Below, one piece after another: positions 56,125-64,000 of a stretch of DNA of 64,000 nucleotides. The notes below the pieces were generated by a model, which was not told where the DNA came from, ran no database searches, and was given only the letters and a program-made list of their open reading frames with translations. Source of the stretch: Xenorhabdus indica. Lineage in GTDB: Bacteria > Pseudomonadota > Gammaproteobacteria > Enterobacterales > Enterobacteriaceae. Position 1 is the stretch's first letter. The number at the start of each line of letters is the position of its first letter. The stretch is from assembly GCF_014467235.1 (NCBI RefSeq), contig NZ_NKHP01000009.1, forward strand, positions 94,627-158,626. The letters run 5' to 3'. A program made the translations under genes and the position numbers.

Positions 56125-57722
56125 GTAGTACTAAACCGCAAGTGATCATCGTTGGCAGTGGGATAAACTCATTGGTATGTGCTGCGTTATTGGCTATATG
56201 GGGGAAATCTGTTCTGGTACTGGAACGGAATGCCATACCAGGCGGTTGTATCCGTACAGAAGAACTTTTTCCCGGTTATACCCATGATGTGTTCTCCTGC
56301 TGGTATCCACTATTCCTAAACAGCCCGGCTTATCAAGTGTTGAAGCCTGCACTGGAAAAAGCAGGGGTGGAATTTATATACAGTGATTATTCAACCGGGC
56401 TGGTTCAACCGAATGGCAGGGGAATCGCCTTAAAGCAGAGTATCTTGGCTTCGGCATTGAAGTTTGATGCCATTGCGCCAAAAGATGGGGTAGCATTTTG
56501 CCGCATGGCACAACAGATTCTTCATGATGATGCTGCATTGATCTTTGGCTTACTGGGACAAAACCCTTATGGTTTTGGCATACTCAAGTTATTGTTTTCT
56601 GAATGGCGAAAACGTGGCATTGATGGATTAACTGAATTTCTCGGCAACTCACTGGAAACTTTCCGGCGCTGGTCTGAACGTGAATTGCAGTCTGAATTCA
56701 GTCGTGCGCTCATTGCACCGTGGGCACTACATACCGGACTGGGGCCGGATGATGCTGGCTCTGCCTTGATTGGTAAATTGACCTTTGCTGCTGTGATAGC
56801 CGGAGGAATGCCAGTGGTTAAAGGCGGTGGTAGTCGCATCGTTGAAGCATCACAGGCGATCATCGAACAACATGGTGGTCAGCTTCTTACTCATACCCAG
56901 GTTGACCGTATCATTACGCAAGGGCATGGAAAAAAACGCCGTGCTTTTGGTGTCATAGCCGCAGGAAAGGTTTATCACGCCTGCGATGCCGTCGTTTGCA
57001 ATGTAACTCCTCAACAGCTTTATGGTCATTTATTGAATGACATTCCTGATACAGTCCGGCAACGTGCACAGAGCTATCGTTACGGACGTGGTGGGATGCA
57101 GATTCACTTTGCCTTGAATACGCCTCCATCATGGTGTGAACCGGAGTTGCGTCATGTGCCGCTTATTCATTTAACGGAGAGTATGGAACAGGTTTGTCTG
57201 TCTGTCACACAGGCTAATAACGGTTATTTGCCGAGTCATCCGACATTGGCTATAGGGCAACCAACCGCGCTTGATGCTTCCAGAGCTCCCGAAGGAGGGT
57301 GGATACTATGGGTTCAGATGCAGGAATTACCCGGTTATTTGAAAGGGGATGCTTTGGGCGAAATTCCTATTCCTGCTGATGGCAAATGGAATGAAACCGT
57401 CCGTGAAGCGGTTGCAGATCGCGTACAGTCTCGTCTGGAAACTGTCATACCCGGTTTTTCATCTTCGATTGTTGGCCGTAAGGCGTATTCTCCGGCAGAT
57501 TTACAGGCATTGAATTGCAATTTGGTTGGAGGAGATCCCTATTCAGGAATTTGTTCACCGGATCAATTTTTCTGGTTGCGTCCTTTTGCCTCTTCGCAAG
57601 GTACGCAAGCACATCAAACTTTTGTCAGTAATATATTTCATATTGGGGCGTCAACACATCCTGGCCCTGGGTTAGCAGGAACTTCCGGCTACCTTGTTGC
57701 CCGTCAGCTTGCGCGGCGCTAA
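56121..57722 (+). CDS. Phytoene-desaturase-like FAD oxidoreductase
   Basis: A 533-residue FAD-dependent amine-oxidase/CrtI-like protein. The dinucleotide site is 'VIIVGSGINSLVCAALLAIW', and the start overlaps the cyclase gene by four bases (ATGA). The CrtI-like 'LVLERNAIPGGCIRTEEL' and the C-terminal FAD site 'FHIGASTHPGPGLAGTSGYL' are present. It would dehydrogenate or couple the product of the operon. Carotenoid genes are absent nearby, so carotenoid work is unlikely. It is the last gene of the operon. Confidence 0.88.
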   Translation: MSSTKPQVIIVGSGINSLVCAALLAIWGKSVLVLERNAIPGGCIRTEELFPGYTHDVFSCWYPLFLNSPAYQVLKPALEKAGVEFIYSDYSTGLVQPNGRGIALKQSILASALKFDAIAPKDGVAFCRMAQQILHDDAALIFGLLGQNPYGFGILKLLFSEWRKRGIDGLTEFLGNSLETFRRWSERELQSEFSRALIAPWALHTGLGPDDAGSALIGKLTFAAVIAGGMPVVKGGGSRIVEASQAIIEQHGGQLLTHTQVDRIITQGHGKKRRAFGVIAAGKVYHACDAVVCNVTPQQLYGHLLNDIPDTVRQRAQSYRYGRGGMQIHFALNTPPSWCEPELRHVPLIHLTESMEQVCLSVTQANNGYLPSHPTLAIGQPTALDASRAPEGGWILWVQMQELPGYLKGDALGEIPIPADGKWNETVREAVADRVQSRLETVIPGFSSSIVGRKAYSPADLQALNCNLVGGDPYSGICSPDQFFWLRPFASSQGTQAHQTFVSNIFHIGASTHPGPGLAGTSGYLVARQLARR

Positions 57723-57762
57723 TCAAATTAATTGATTATTTCATTTGTTATCTATTCAACTG

Positions 57763-57787
57763 ACGAGGCCAGCAGTGCCAGCCTCGT
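57763..57787. terminator. Stem-loop between convergent operon and NRPS
   Basis: ACGAGGC (57763-57769) and GCCTCGT (57781-57787) pair with further partial pairing inside. It lies in the 79-bp gap between the convergent genes ending at 57722 and 57802 and may terminate both. No clear T-run follows. Confidence 0.5.
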
Positions 57788-57801
57788 TGATAATAATTAA
57801 G

Positions 57802-60800
57802 TTAGTTTATAGTAGCATTATCCTTAATTTCGAATGTATTGACTATTTCTGTGCTGATAGTGGAAACAGCTTCGATAATATTTTCGTGATAGCGATCATT
57901 AATCAATTTAATGACTAATGGATTGACTGCCCATTGGGAAATATTATTATCCGGTGTTTCTATGAGTAATTGGTTCATCATGAATCCAATCCCTTCTTTA
58001 TTAAACGGACTCATTTGACCCGCTTTAAATAACGTGATGTGAGTGTGGGAGAGTTTTCCACTTAAATGGCAGTTAGCGATGCCAAATTCAAATGGTACTG
58101 CTTTCAATACCTTATTGATATAAGTGTCGCTTGCCCCCATTTCCTGCAATTTCTCAGTCATCTCCTTATATTTTTTTGATATATCTAATTTGTTTCTAAG
58201 CTCTCCTAGCTCATCGTTATTAATGATAGTATCTAATAAGAATAACTGAATTTTTTTTGCTCCAAGCTGTTCTAATTTAAATGCAATCTCCATCGCTAAT
58301 TGTCCACCTAATGACCATCCTAAAATGTGGATAGGTTGATCAATAGACGTTTCTGTCAGAATCAATTCCAGATAGATTTGAGCTATTTGGTGTAGTGAAT
58401 CTATTTGATTATCTGTGTAAAGATTATAGTTATCGATGCCTATACATTTATACACACCAGATAAGGTATTTGCCAGAGATTCATAGACTTCACTACCGGC
58501 ATTAGCAGGATGAATCATAAACAATTTATTGCTAGCAATGGATTTTGGTGTTAAGGAATTAAGTAAACTGAATTTTGTATTATCTGTTTTTAGCCATTGA
58601 GATAACAAAGAAATGCATTTGCAGTTAAATAAAATATTTAAAGGAATATCAACTCCCATTTCATAACGTATCGCTGTGGTCAGCTTAATTGCCATCAAAG
58701 AATTACCACCGATGCGGAAGAAGTTATCATCGATACCAACCTGATCCAGTCCCAATACCTCTTGCCAAATAGTGCATAACTGGGTTTCCAGTGTATTACG
58801 GGGCGCGACATAGTTGTCACGATCCCCCCAGATTGGTTCAGGTAGGGCATGGCGATTTAGCTTACCATTCAGGGTCAGTGGGATGAACTCAATACGAGTC
58901 AAGCTGGCGGGCAGCATGTATTCCGGCAGACGGGAAGAGAGATACCTGATCAGGCTGTCATCAGACAGTGCGCCATCTGCCACCAGATACGCGACCAGGA
59001 CTTTATTCCCTTTGTGATTGTGGTCGATGACCACCGCTTGTTCTACCTGTGGGTGAGAAGTGAGGACGTTTTCAACTTCCCCCAGTTCAATGCGGTAGCC
59101 GCGGATTTTTACCTGAAAGTCATTGCGACCGAGATACTCGATATTACCATCAGGCAGCCAGCGACCGAGATCACCTGTCTTGAACATACGTGTATTGGGT
59201 TGCGGGGAGAATGGATCGATAAGGAAACGTTCGGCCGTCAATTCCGGGCGATTCAGATAGCCACGGGCAACACCTCGGCCGGCAATATAAATTTCACCCG
59301 TGACCCCGATGGGAACGGGTTGGCCAGAGCCGTCAAGGATATAGCTTTGGATATTGGCGATTGGTTTGCCGATCACGGAGACTTCCGGTATCCCCTCAGC
59401 AGCATGGTATTCATACCATGTGGCATCGCCGTTGATTTCGGAAGAACCATAAAAATTAAGCAACCGAAGCTGAGGATAATGTGTCACAACCTGTTGTGCC
59501 AGTTCAGGCGCGAGTCGTTCACCGCTGCAAATTAATAGGCGAATGGGTTTCAGGCAATCACTGTCATCACGATTTTGTAGCAACAGTTTGAGCAGTGAAG
59601 GAACAACCACCAGATAGTTGACCCCGAAACGGCGCAAACCTTGACTGAAACGGATAGGATCTTTCACATCATGATTGTTGAACACCACCAGTTTGCCTCC
59701 AGCCAGCAACGTACCCAGTGTTTCGGTGATTGAATCGACAAAGCTGATACTGGTTTTCAGTGCGGCTACCAGCGGCGATGTCGCAATATCACGAACAAAC
59801 CACAATAACCGGTTACACAGGGCTTGATGACTGCTCATCACGCCTTTGGGCTGACCTGTTGAGCCAGAAGTATAGATAACATAAGCCAGATGAGTGGTAG
59901 TCAGCTCTGATACATGCGGATTGTGATCCGGCAGGGTTGTTATTAACGATCCCTGATTGTCGAGCGTGATGATCGGTAATGAATTTACTGATAAGGTGCT
60001 GGCCAGTAAGGATGCCTCAGACATGGTGCTGGTCAGGGCATCAAACAATGCTGTTTGGGTCAGCAATGCGACGGGGGCGGAGTCTTTAAGCATATAGACC
60101 AACCGCTCACTTGGTTGCGCCGGATCAAGCGGCACATAAGCACCGCCAGCCTTGAGTATAGCTAACAATCCTACCACCAAATAGAAACTGCGCTCGGCAT
60201 AAACTGCCACTCTGTCATCCGGGCGAATGCCTAATGCAATCAGATGATGAGCCAGTTGATTGGCCCGTTCGTTAAGCTGACGGTAGGTCAATGTTTCGCT
60301 TTCAAACACCAGCGCGATATTATCCGGTGTTCTTTCCACCTGAGCTTCAAACAGTTGTTGCAGGGTTTTGTCCTGCGGGTAAGGCGCATCGGTCTGGTTC
60401 CAGGTATGCAGCAGGGTATGGCGTTCTTCTTCACTGAGGAATGTTATTGACGTATGTGACTGATTCGGGTTGTCTGTTACCACGTGCAGAATACGTTCGA
60501 GTTGACAAAGCAAACGTCGGGCTTGTTCTTCTGTCAGCCAATCTTCACCATAACTTAATTTCATTATTAGACTGTTGCCCTGCTCGTAGGCCATCAACGA
60601 AATCGGGTATTCCACTTTTTCGACGGCCTGACGGAACATCAGAGTATGTTCTATACCTTCCTTGTTTTCGCTCGCCACTGGAACTGGATAATTTTCAAAG
60701 ATCAGCAGGCTGTGGAACAATCGTTCTCCGTCAGATTGTAAACTGGCAAGTGAAACGGCACTGTGGCTATTGAGTGAGGCGATATCTTTCTGTATGTCCT

Positions 60801-63800
60801 GTAAAACAGTCGCTACACTGTTTGCCTGATCCCATTGCACCATCAGCGGCAATGTATTGATATACAGGCCAACACTGGATTCAATCTCATCCACTGGTAC
60901 ATCGCGGCCGGATACGGTAGTACCCACTATGGTTTGTTCATCACCCGTGTAGCTGTGCAGTAATTTATGCCAGGCAAATTGCAGTATCACATTCAGAGTA
61001 ACGCCTTGTGTCCTGGACAGGTTCTTAAGTTGCTCATAAGCGCTTCCTTGTACAGTGAGTTGTTGTTCAGCAGGTTTTTCCACCGTTTTTATCTGCTTTA
61101 AATCAACGTGATGACTTAACAGAGCAGAAAAATTATTGGCTCCTTGAAATTGTGCTTTACGTTCCGACCAATAGGTATCTGACTCAGCTTTATGATCCAG
61201 ATGATATTGCTGAGTTGCCAGATAAGCCTGCTCCATCACAATCAGGGGCGTTTGCCCGCTTATCAGTTGGTTGTAATACTCATGCACAGTTTGCAATAGA
61301 ATCGGATTACTCCAGCCATCGGCAATACAATGATGTTGTGTGATCAATACTGTGACTAACTGTTCATCTTGCTTGATGAGAGTGAAACGAATTAAGCCGG
61401 GCTGGCTTAAATTAAAAGGCAGGGTTCGATCGTGTTGTTGGATTTCATCAATCGCCTTGTTTCGGTTCTCTTTTGATAACTGACTGATATCTTTGATCTT
61501 GAAGTTCTCTGGCCCAATGCTGGCGACCATTGTTACAATCTGTAATATTTTTTCTTCCCAATCAAACGCAGTTCTGAGAATAGGAAAACGCAACGAAGCC
61601 AGAGACCAGGCTTGTTGATAGACAGCAAAATTCACGTTGGTGTGATAATCCAACAGCATTTGTACACGATAAGCATCATCTTGTGGATGAGCCAGATGGT
61701 GATAAATAAATCCCTGCTGCAAGCTGGTGGCAGGGTACAGTGCTTCAATCTGATACTTCTGTTGAAGATTGCACAAGAGTTTGATTGAAAGCCCTTCAAC
61801 ACCATAATCACTGGGCGTTTTTACTCCTCCTGATTGGGCCTGCTTTTGACCAGTAGCGATGACGTTGTTGAGTGCTTGCTCAAATGCGGTGATAAACCTC
61901 TCTGTCCGGGTCTGTGGCAAGCGGGAATCCACACTAAATTGCAGTTTTCCCATATGAACGGCCCCATTGATACCCAACAGTAAATGACTGCCATTTTCGC
62001 TGGCTATCACAGTCCCACAATCATCGTTGGTGATGGACCAGTCTTGATGGCTGGTTCCTCCTAACTGGCCGAGATAGTTGAAACTGATAGTCGGTAAATC
62101 GCCAGCCAGGTGTCCTGCTTGATATAACGCACTGTAACCAATACCTTTGTTCGGTACAGTACGAAGCATCTCTTTGGTATATATGATGGTTTCAGCAATA
62201 TCTGTCTGCATTGCCAGACGAACGGGATACATTGTAGTGAACCAGCCCACAGTTTCAGAAATATCTAATCTGTTATCTATGGATCCTCGTCCATGTCCTT
62301 CCAGAAGGATGTGGTTTACGGCTTGGGAGAACGTTTCTTGCAGGGCCAGTGTCAGCGCACTTAGCAGTAAGTCATTAATTTCAGTATGGTAACCGGTATT
62401 AGCTTCATGCAGAAGTATGTCCGTCATCTCAGCAGAAATGCTCAACAGGTGACGAGTCAGGTCATTCTGCGCGGGTTCGATGTTGTTTGCTGCTATCACC
62501 TGTTGCCAGTAGGGCACTTCATCCTGATGCTGCTGTGCGTAGCGATGGACAGCGGTTACCCATTGCCGATAACTGCTGGTCTTCGGAGGTAATGTCATGC
62601 CCTGTAATAACAAACGCATATCTTCAGCAATGATTCGCCAGGATACGGTATCAATAATCAGATGGTGGAATGCGAAGAATAACCGGGCACTGTCATCAGC
62701 ATACCCGGTAAGGTGTCCGGCTTGCCATAATGGCCCGTTGTTGTAATCGAACCTATCTTGCCATTGGGTCAATTGTTGATGTAGCTCTTCCTTATTTAAT
62801 CCTCGGATATCGCAGTTCTGTAAAAGGAGATGTGAAGGTGGCATTTTCCCGGAGCAGTCCTGAACTCCGAAATAGTCCTGAATCTCGAAATAATACTGAC
62901 GGTAGCCGTTTCCGGTATCGATAAAACGAGTACGCAGCATATCATGTCGTTCAACCAGCATTATCAAAGCCTGTTCAATCTGTGCCGGCTTAATGTTACC
63001 GGGAATCCGAATCATAAATGCCTGATTCCAATGGTGTGGATTCGATAAATTCCAGTCGAAGAAAGTCTGTTGGATAGGCAATAAATCAAATTCCCCGCTT
63101 AATAATCCCTGTTCGGCAACTACATTTTCTGTGGATGATGATTGTTCTGTGGATGCTGATTGCGTCAGCAACAGAGCTAACCGGGCCACGGTCGGTGCTT
63201 CAAAAATCGATTTAACTTGCAGTGAAAAACCTGCTTGCCGCAGTTTGGAGACGAGCTGGATACTGACAATCGAATCACCACCGATACGGAAGAAGTTATC
63301 CTCAATGCCAACCTGTTCCAGCCCCAATACTTCTTGCCAAAGAGTACATAACTGGGTTTCCAGTGCAGTGCGGGGCGCCACATAACTGTCTCTGTTTACC
63401 CAGACAGGCTCTGGTAATGCCCGGCGATCTATTTTGCCATTCAGGGTCAGGGGGACAGACTCAAGACGGGTAAAACTGGCCGGCACCATATATTCCGGCA
63501 AACGCTCAGATAAGTGCTTAACCAGAATTTCATTTGATAACATGGCCTCTGTGACCAGATAAGCGGCCAGTACTTTATGGCCGTTATGCACACGGTCAAT
63601 CACCACCGCTTGTTTGACTTGTGGGTGGGAAGTCAGGGCACTTTCGATTTCGCCCAACTCAATGCGATAACCACGGATTTTGACCTGAAAATCATTGCGC
63701 CCCAGATAGTCCAGCTTGCCATCCGGTTGCCAGCGCACCAAATCACCGGTTTTATACAGGCGGGTATAACCGTATTCTTTGTCTTTATCTGTAGCAAACG

Positions 63801-64000
63801 GATTTGTCACAAACCGCCCGGCAGTCAGTTCAGGCCGGTTTAAATACCCCCGCGCCAGCCCGGCACCGCCGATATACAGTTCTCCCGGTGCGCCGACGGG
63901 AGACAGATTGCCCTGTCCATCCAGCACATACAGACGGGTGTTATCAATCCCCTGACCAATAGCCAGATCACCGTGCTGCAATCGGTTCTGGCTGGCACAC
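57802..64000 (-). CDS. Nonribosomal peptide synthetase, C-terminal part (A-PCP-E-C-A-PCP-TE)
   Basis: The frame is open to the right edge, so the N-terminus lies outside. From the right: the end of an A domain ('YKTGDLVRWQPDGKLDYLGR'), PCP with 'FFRIGGDSIVSIQL', an epimerisation domain ('HHLIIDTVSW', 'ISETVGWFTTMYPV'), a condensation domain ('HHCIADGWS'), a full A domain ('YVIYTSGSTGQPKGVMSS'), PCP ('FFRIGGNSLMAIKL') and a thioesterase ('HILGWSLGGQLAME'). The last A domain has Val-Asp ('ISFVDSITE') where alpha-amino activating domains have Asp. My eye-aligned ten-residue code is V-D-T-V-I-S-F-G-D-K, close to beta-alanine codes. The penultimate residue should be D-configured and the product released by the thioesterase. 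Xenematide, with terminal beta-alanine, is a candidate. Confidence 0.93.
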   Translation of the reverse strand, partial: CASQNRLQHGDLAIGQGIDNTRLYVLDGQGNLSPVGAPGELYIGGAGLARGYLNRPELTAGRFVTNPFATDKDKEYGYTRLYKTGDLVRWQPDGKLDYLGRNDFQVKIRGYRIELGEIESALTSHPQVKQAVVIDRVHNGHKVLAAYLVTEAMLSNEILVKHLSERLPEYMVPASFTRLESVPLTLNGKIDRRALPEPVWVNRDSYVAPRTALETQLCTLWQEVLGLEQVGIEDNFFRIGGDSIVSIQLVSKLRQAGFSLQVKSIFEAPTVARLALLLTQSASTEQSSSTENVVAEQGLLSGEFDLLPIQQTFFDWNLSNPHHWNQAFMIRIPGNIKPAQIEQALIMLVERHDMLRTRFIDTGNGYRQYYFEIQDYFGVQDCSGKMPPSHLLLQNCDIRGLNKEELHQQLTQWQDRFDYNNGPLWQAGHLTGYADDSARLFFAFHHLIIDTVSWRIIAEDMRLLLQGMTLPPKTSSYRQWVTAVHRYAQQHQDEVPYWQQVIAANNIEPAQNDLTRHLLSISAEMTDILLHEANTGYHTEINDLLLSALTLALQETFSQAVNHILLEGHGRGSIDNRLDISETVGWFTTMYPVRLAMQTDIAETIIYTKEMLRTVPNKGIGYSALYQAGHLAGDLPTISFNYLGQLGGTSHQDWSITNDDCGTVIASENGSHLLLGINGAVHMGKLQFSVDSRLPQTRTERFITAFEQALNNVIATGQKQAQSGGVKTPSDYGVEGLSIKLLCNLQQKYQIEALYPATSLQQGFIYHHLAHPQDDAYRVQMLLDYHTNVNFAVYQQAWSLASLRFPILRTAFDWEEKILQIVTMVASIGPENFKIKDISQLSKENRNKAIDEIQQHDRTLPFNLSQPGLIRFTLIKQDEQLVTVLITQHHCIADGWSNPILLQTVHEYYNQLISGQTPLIVMEQAYLATQQYHLDHKAESDTYWSERKAQFQGANNFSALLSHHVDLKQIKTVEKPAEQQLTVQGSAYEQLKNLSRTQGVTLNVILQFAWHKLLHSYTGDEQTIVGTTVSGRDVPVDEIESSVGLYINTLPLMVQWDQANSVATVLQDIQKDIASLNSHSAVSLASLQSDGERLFHSLLIFENYPVPVASENKEGIEHTLMFRQAVEKVEYPISLMAYEQGNSLIMKLSYGEDWLTEEQARRLLCQLERILHVVTDNPNQSHTSITFLSEEERHTLLHTWNQTDAPYPQDKTLQQLFEAQVERTPDNIALVFESETLTYRQLNERANQLAHHLIALGIRPDDRVAVYAERSFYLVVGLLAILKAGGAYVPLDPAQPSERLVYMLKDSAPVALLTQTALFDALTSTMSEASLLASTLSVNSLPIITLDNQGSLITTLPDHNPHVSELTTTHLAYVIYTSGSTGQPKGVMSSHQALCNRLLWFVRDIATSPLVAALKTSISFVDSITETLGTLLAGGKLVVFNNHDVKDPIRFSQGLRRFGVNYLVVVPSLLKLLLQNRDDSDCLKPIRLLICSGERLAPELAQQVVTHYPQLRLLNFYGSSEINGDATWYEYHAAEGIPEVSVIGKPIANIQSYILDGSGQPVPIGVTGEIYIAGRGVARGYLNRPELTAERFLIDPFSPQPNTRMFKTGDLGRWLPDGNIEYLGRNDFQVKIRGYRIELGEVENVLTSHPQVEQAVVIDHNHKGNKVLVAYLVADGALSDDSLIRYLSSRLPEYMLPASLTRIEFIPLTLNGKLNRHALPEPIWGDRDNYVAPRNTLETQLCTIWQEVLGLDQVGIDDNFFRIGGNSLMAIKLTTAIRYEMGVDIPLNILFNCKCISLLSQWLKTDNTKFSLLNSLTPKSIASNKLFMIHPANAGSEVYESLANTLSGVYKCIGIDNYNLYTDNQIDSLHQIAQIYLELILTETSIDQPIHILGWSLGGQLAMEIAFKLEQLGAKKIQLFLLDTIINNDELGELRNKLDISKKYKEMTEKLQEMGASDTYINKVLKAVPFEFGIANCHLSGKLSHTHITLFKAGQMSPFNKEGIGFMMNQLLIETPDNNISQWAVNPLVIKLINDRYHENIIEAVSTISTEIVNTFEIKDNATIN

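Overview
The window looks like a Xenorhabdus chromosome (nematode symbiont, Morganellaceae). The evidence is an E. coli-like core block uvrY-uvrC-pgsA-glyW-cysT-leuZ, an adiAC acid-resistance pair, invasin-type surface proteins, a VgrG cluster and a nonribosomal peptide synthetase whose last adenylation domain appears to read beta-alanine. The genus is inferred from gene content. No database search was possible. Region 1 (1-20.7 kb) is accessory DNA attached to the tRNA-Leu gene. It starts with a BcgI-like fused restriction-modification protein and its specificity subunit, which runs off the left edge. A Ner/Nlp regulator and a small tyrosine recombinase follow, embedded in DNA rich in perfect hairpins. 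Next comes an orphan type VI secretion cluster (tssF, vgrG, DUF4123 adaptor, a large cargo gene and two paralogous membrane proteins that look like immunity genes). Four of these six genes carry one lesion each. The last part is a P4-like satellite: primase-helicase, ribbon-helix-helix protein, AlpA, a membrane-anchored PD-(D/E)XK cargo gene and a P4-type integrase next to tRNA-Leu. Region 2 (20.7-32.9 kb) is mostly core: three tRNAs, pgsA, uvrC, uvrY, a GFA-family protein, a small membrane protein, a type II thioesterase, adiA-adiC, two UspF-like stress proteins and an NTF2-like protein. Region 3 (33-45.5 kb) is very AT-rich. It encodes an inverse-autotransporter invasin, four related Ig-like multidomain proteins without recognisable signal peptides, and a secreted halovibrin-like protein. 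It reads as a surface or host-interaction island. Region 4 (45.2-52 kb) holds endonuclease I with an extra C-terminal domain, phoH behind a Pho box, a leader ORF and a palindromic operator, a two-domain protein with conserved Cys/His residues, and a CioAB-type cytochrome bd oxidase operon with a DUF2474 subunit. Region 5 (52.5-64 kb) is a specialised-metabolism zone. A five-gene plus-strand operon encodes an SDR, a StyA-like monooxygenase, a flavin reductase, a cyclase-family hydrolase and an FAD oxidoreductase. Its composition resembles indole-oxidation operons. It converges on the 3' end of an NRPS (partial A-PCP-E-C-A-PCP-TE) compatible with a xenematide-like beta-alanine-terminated peptide.
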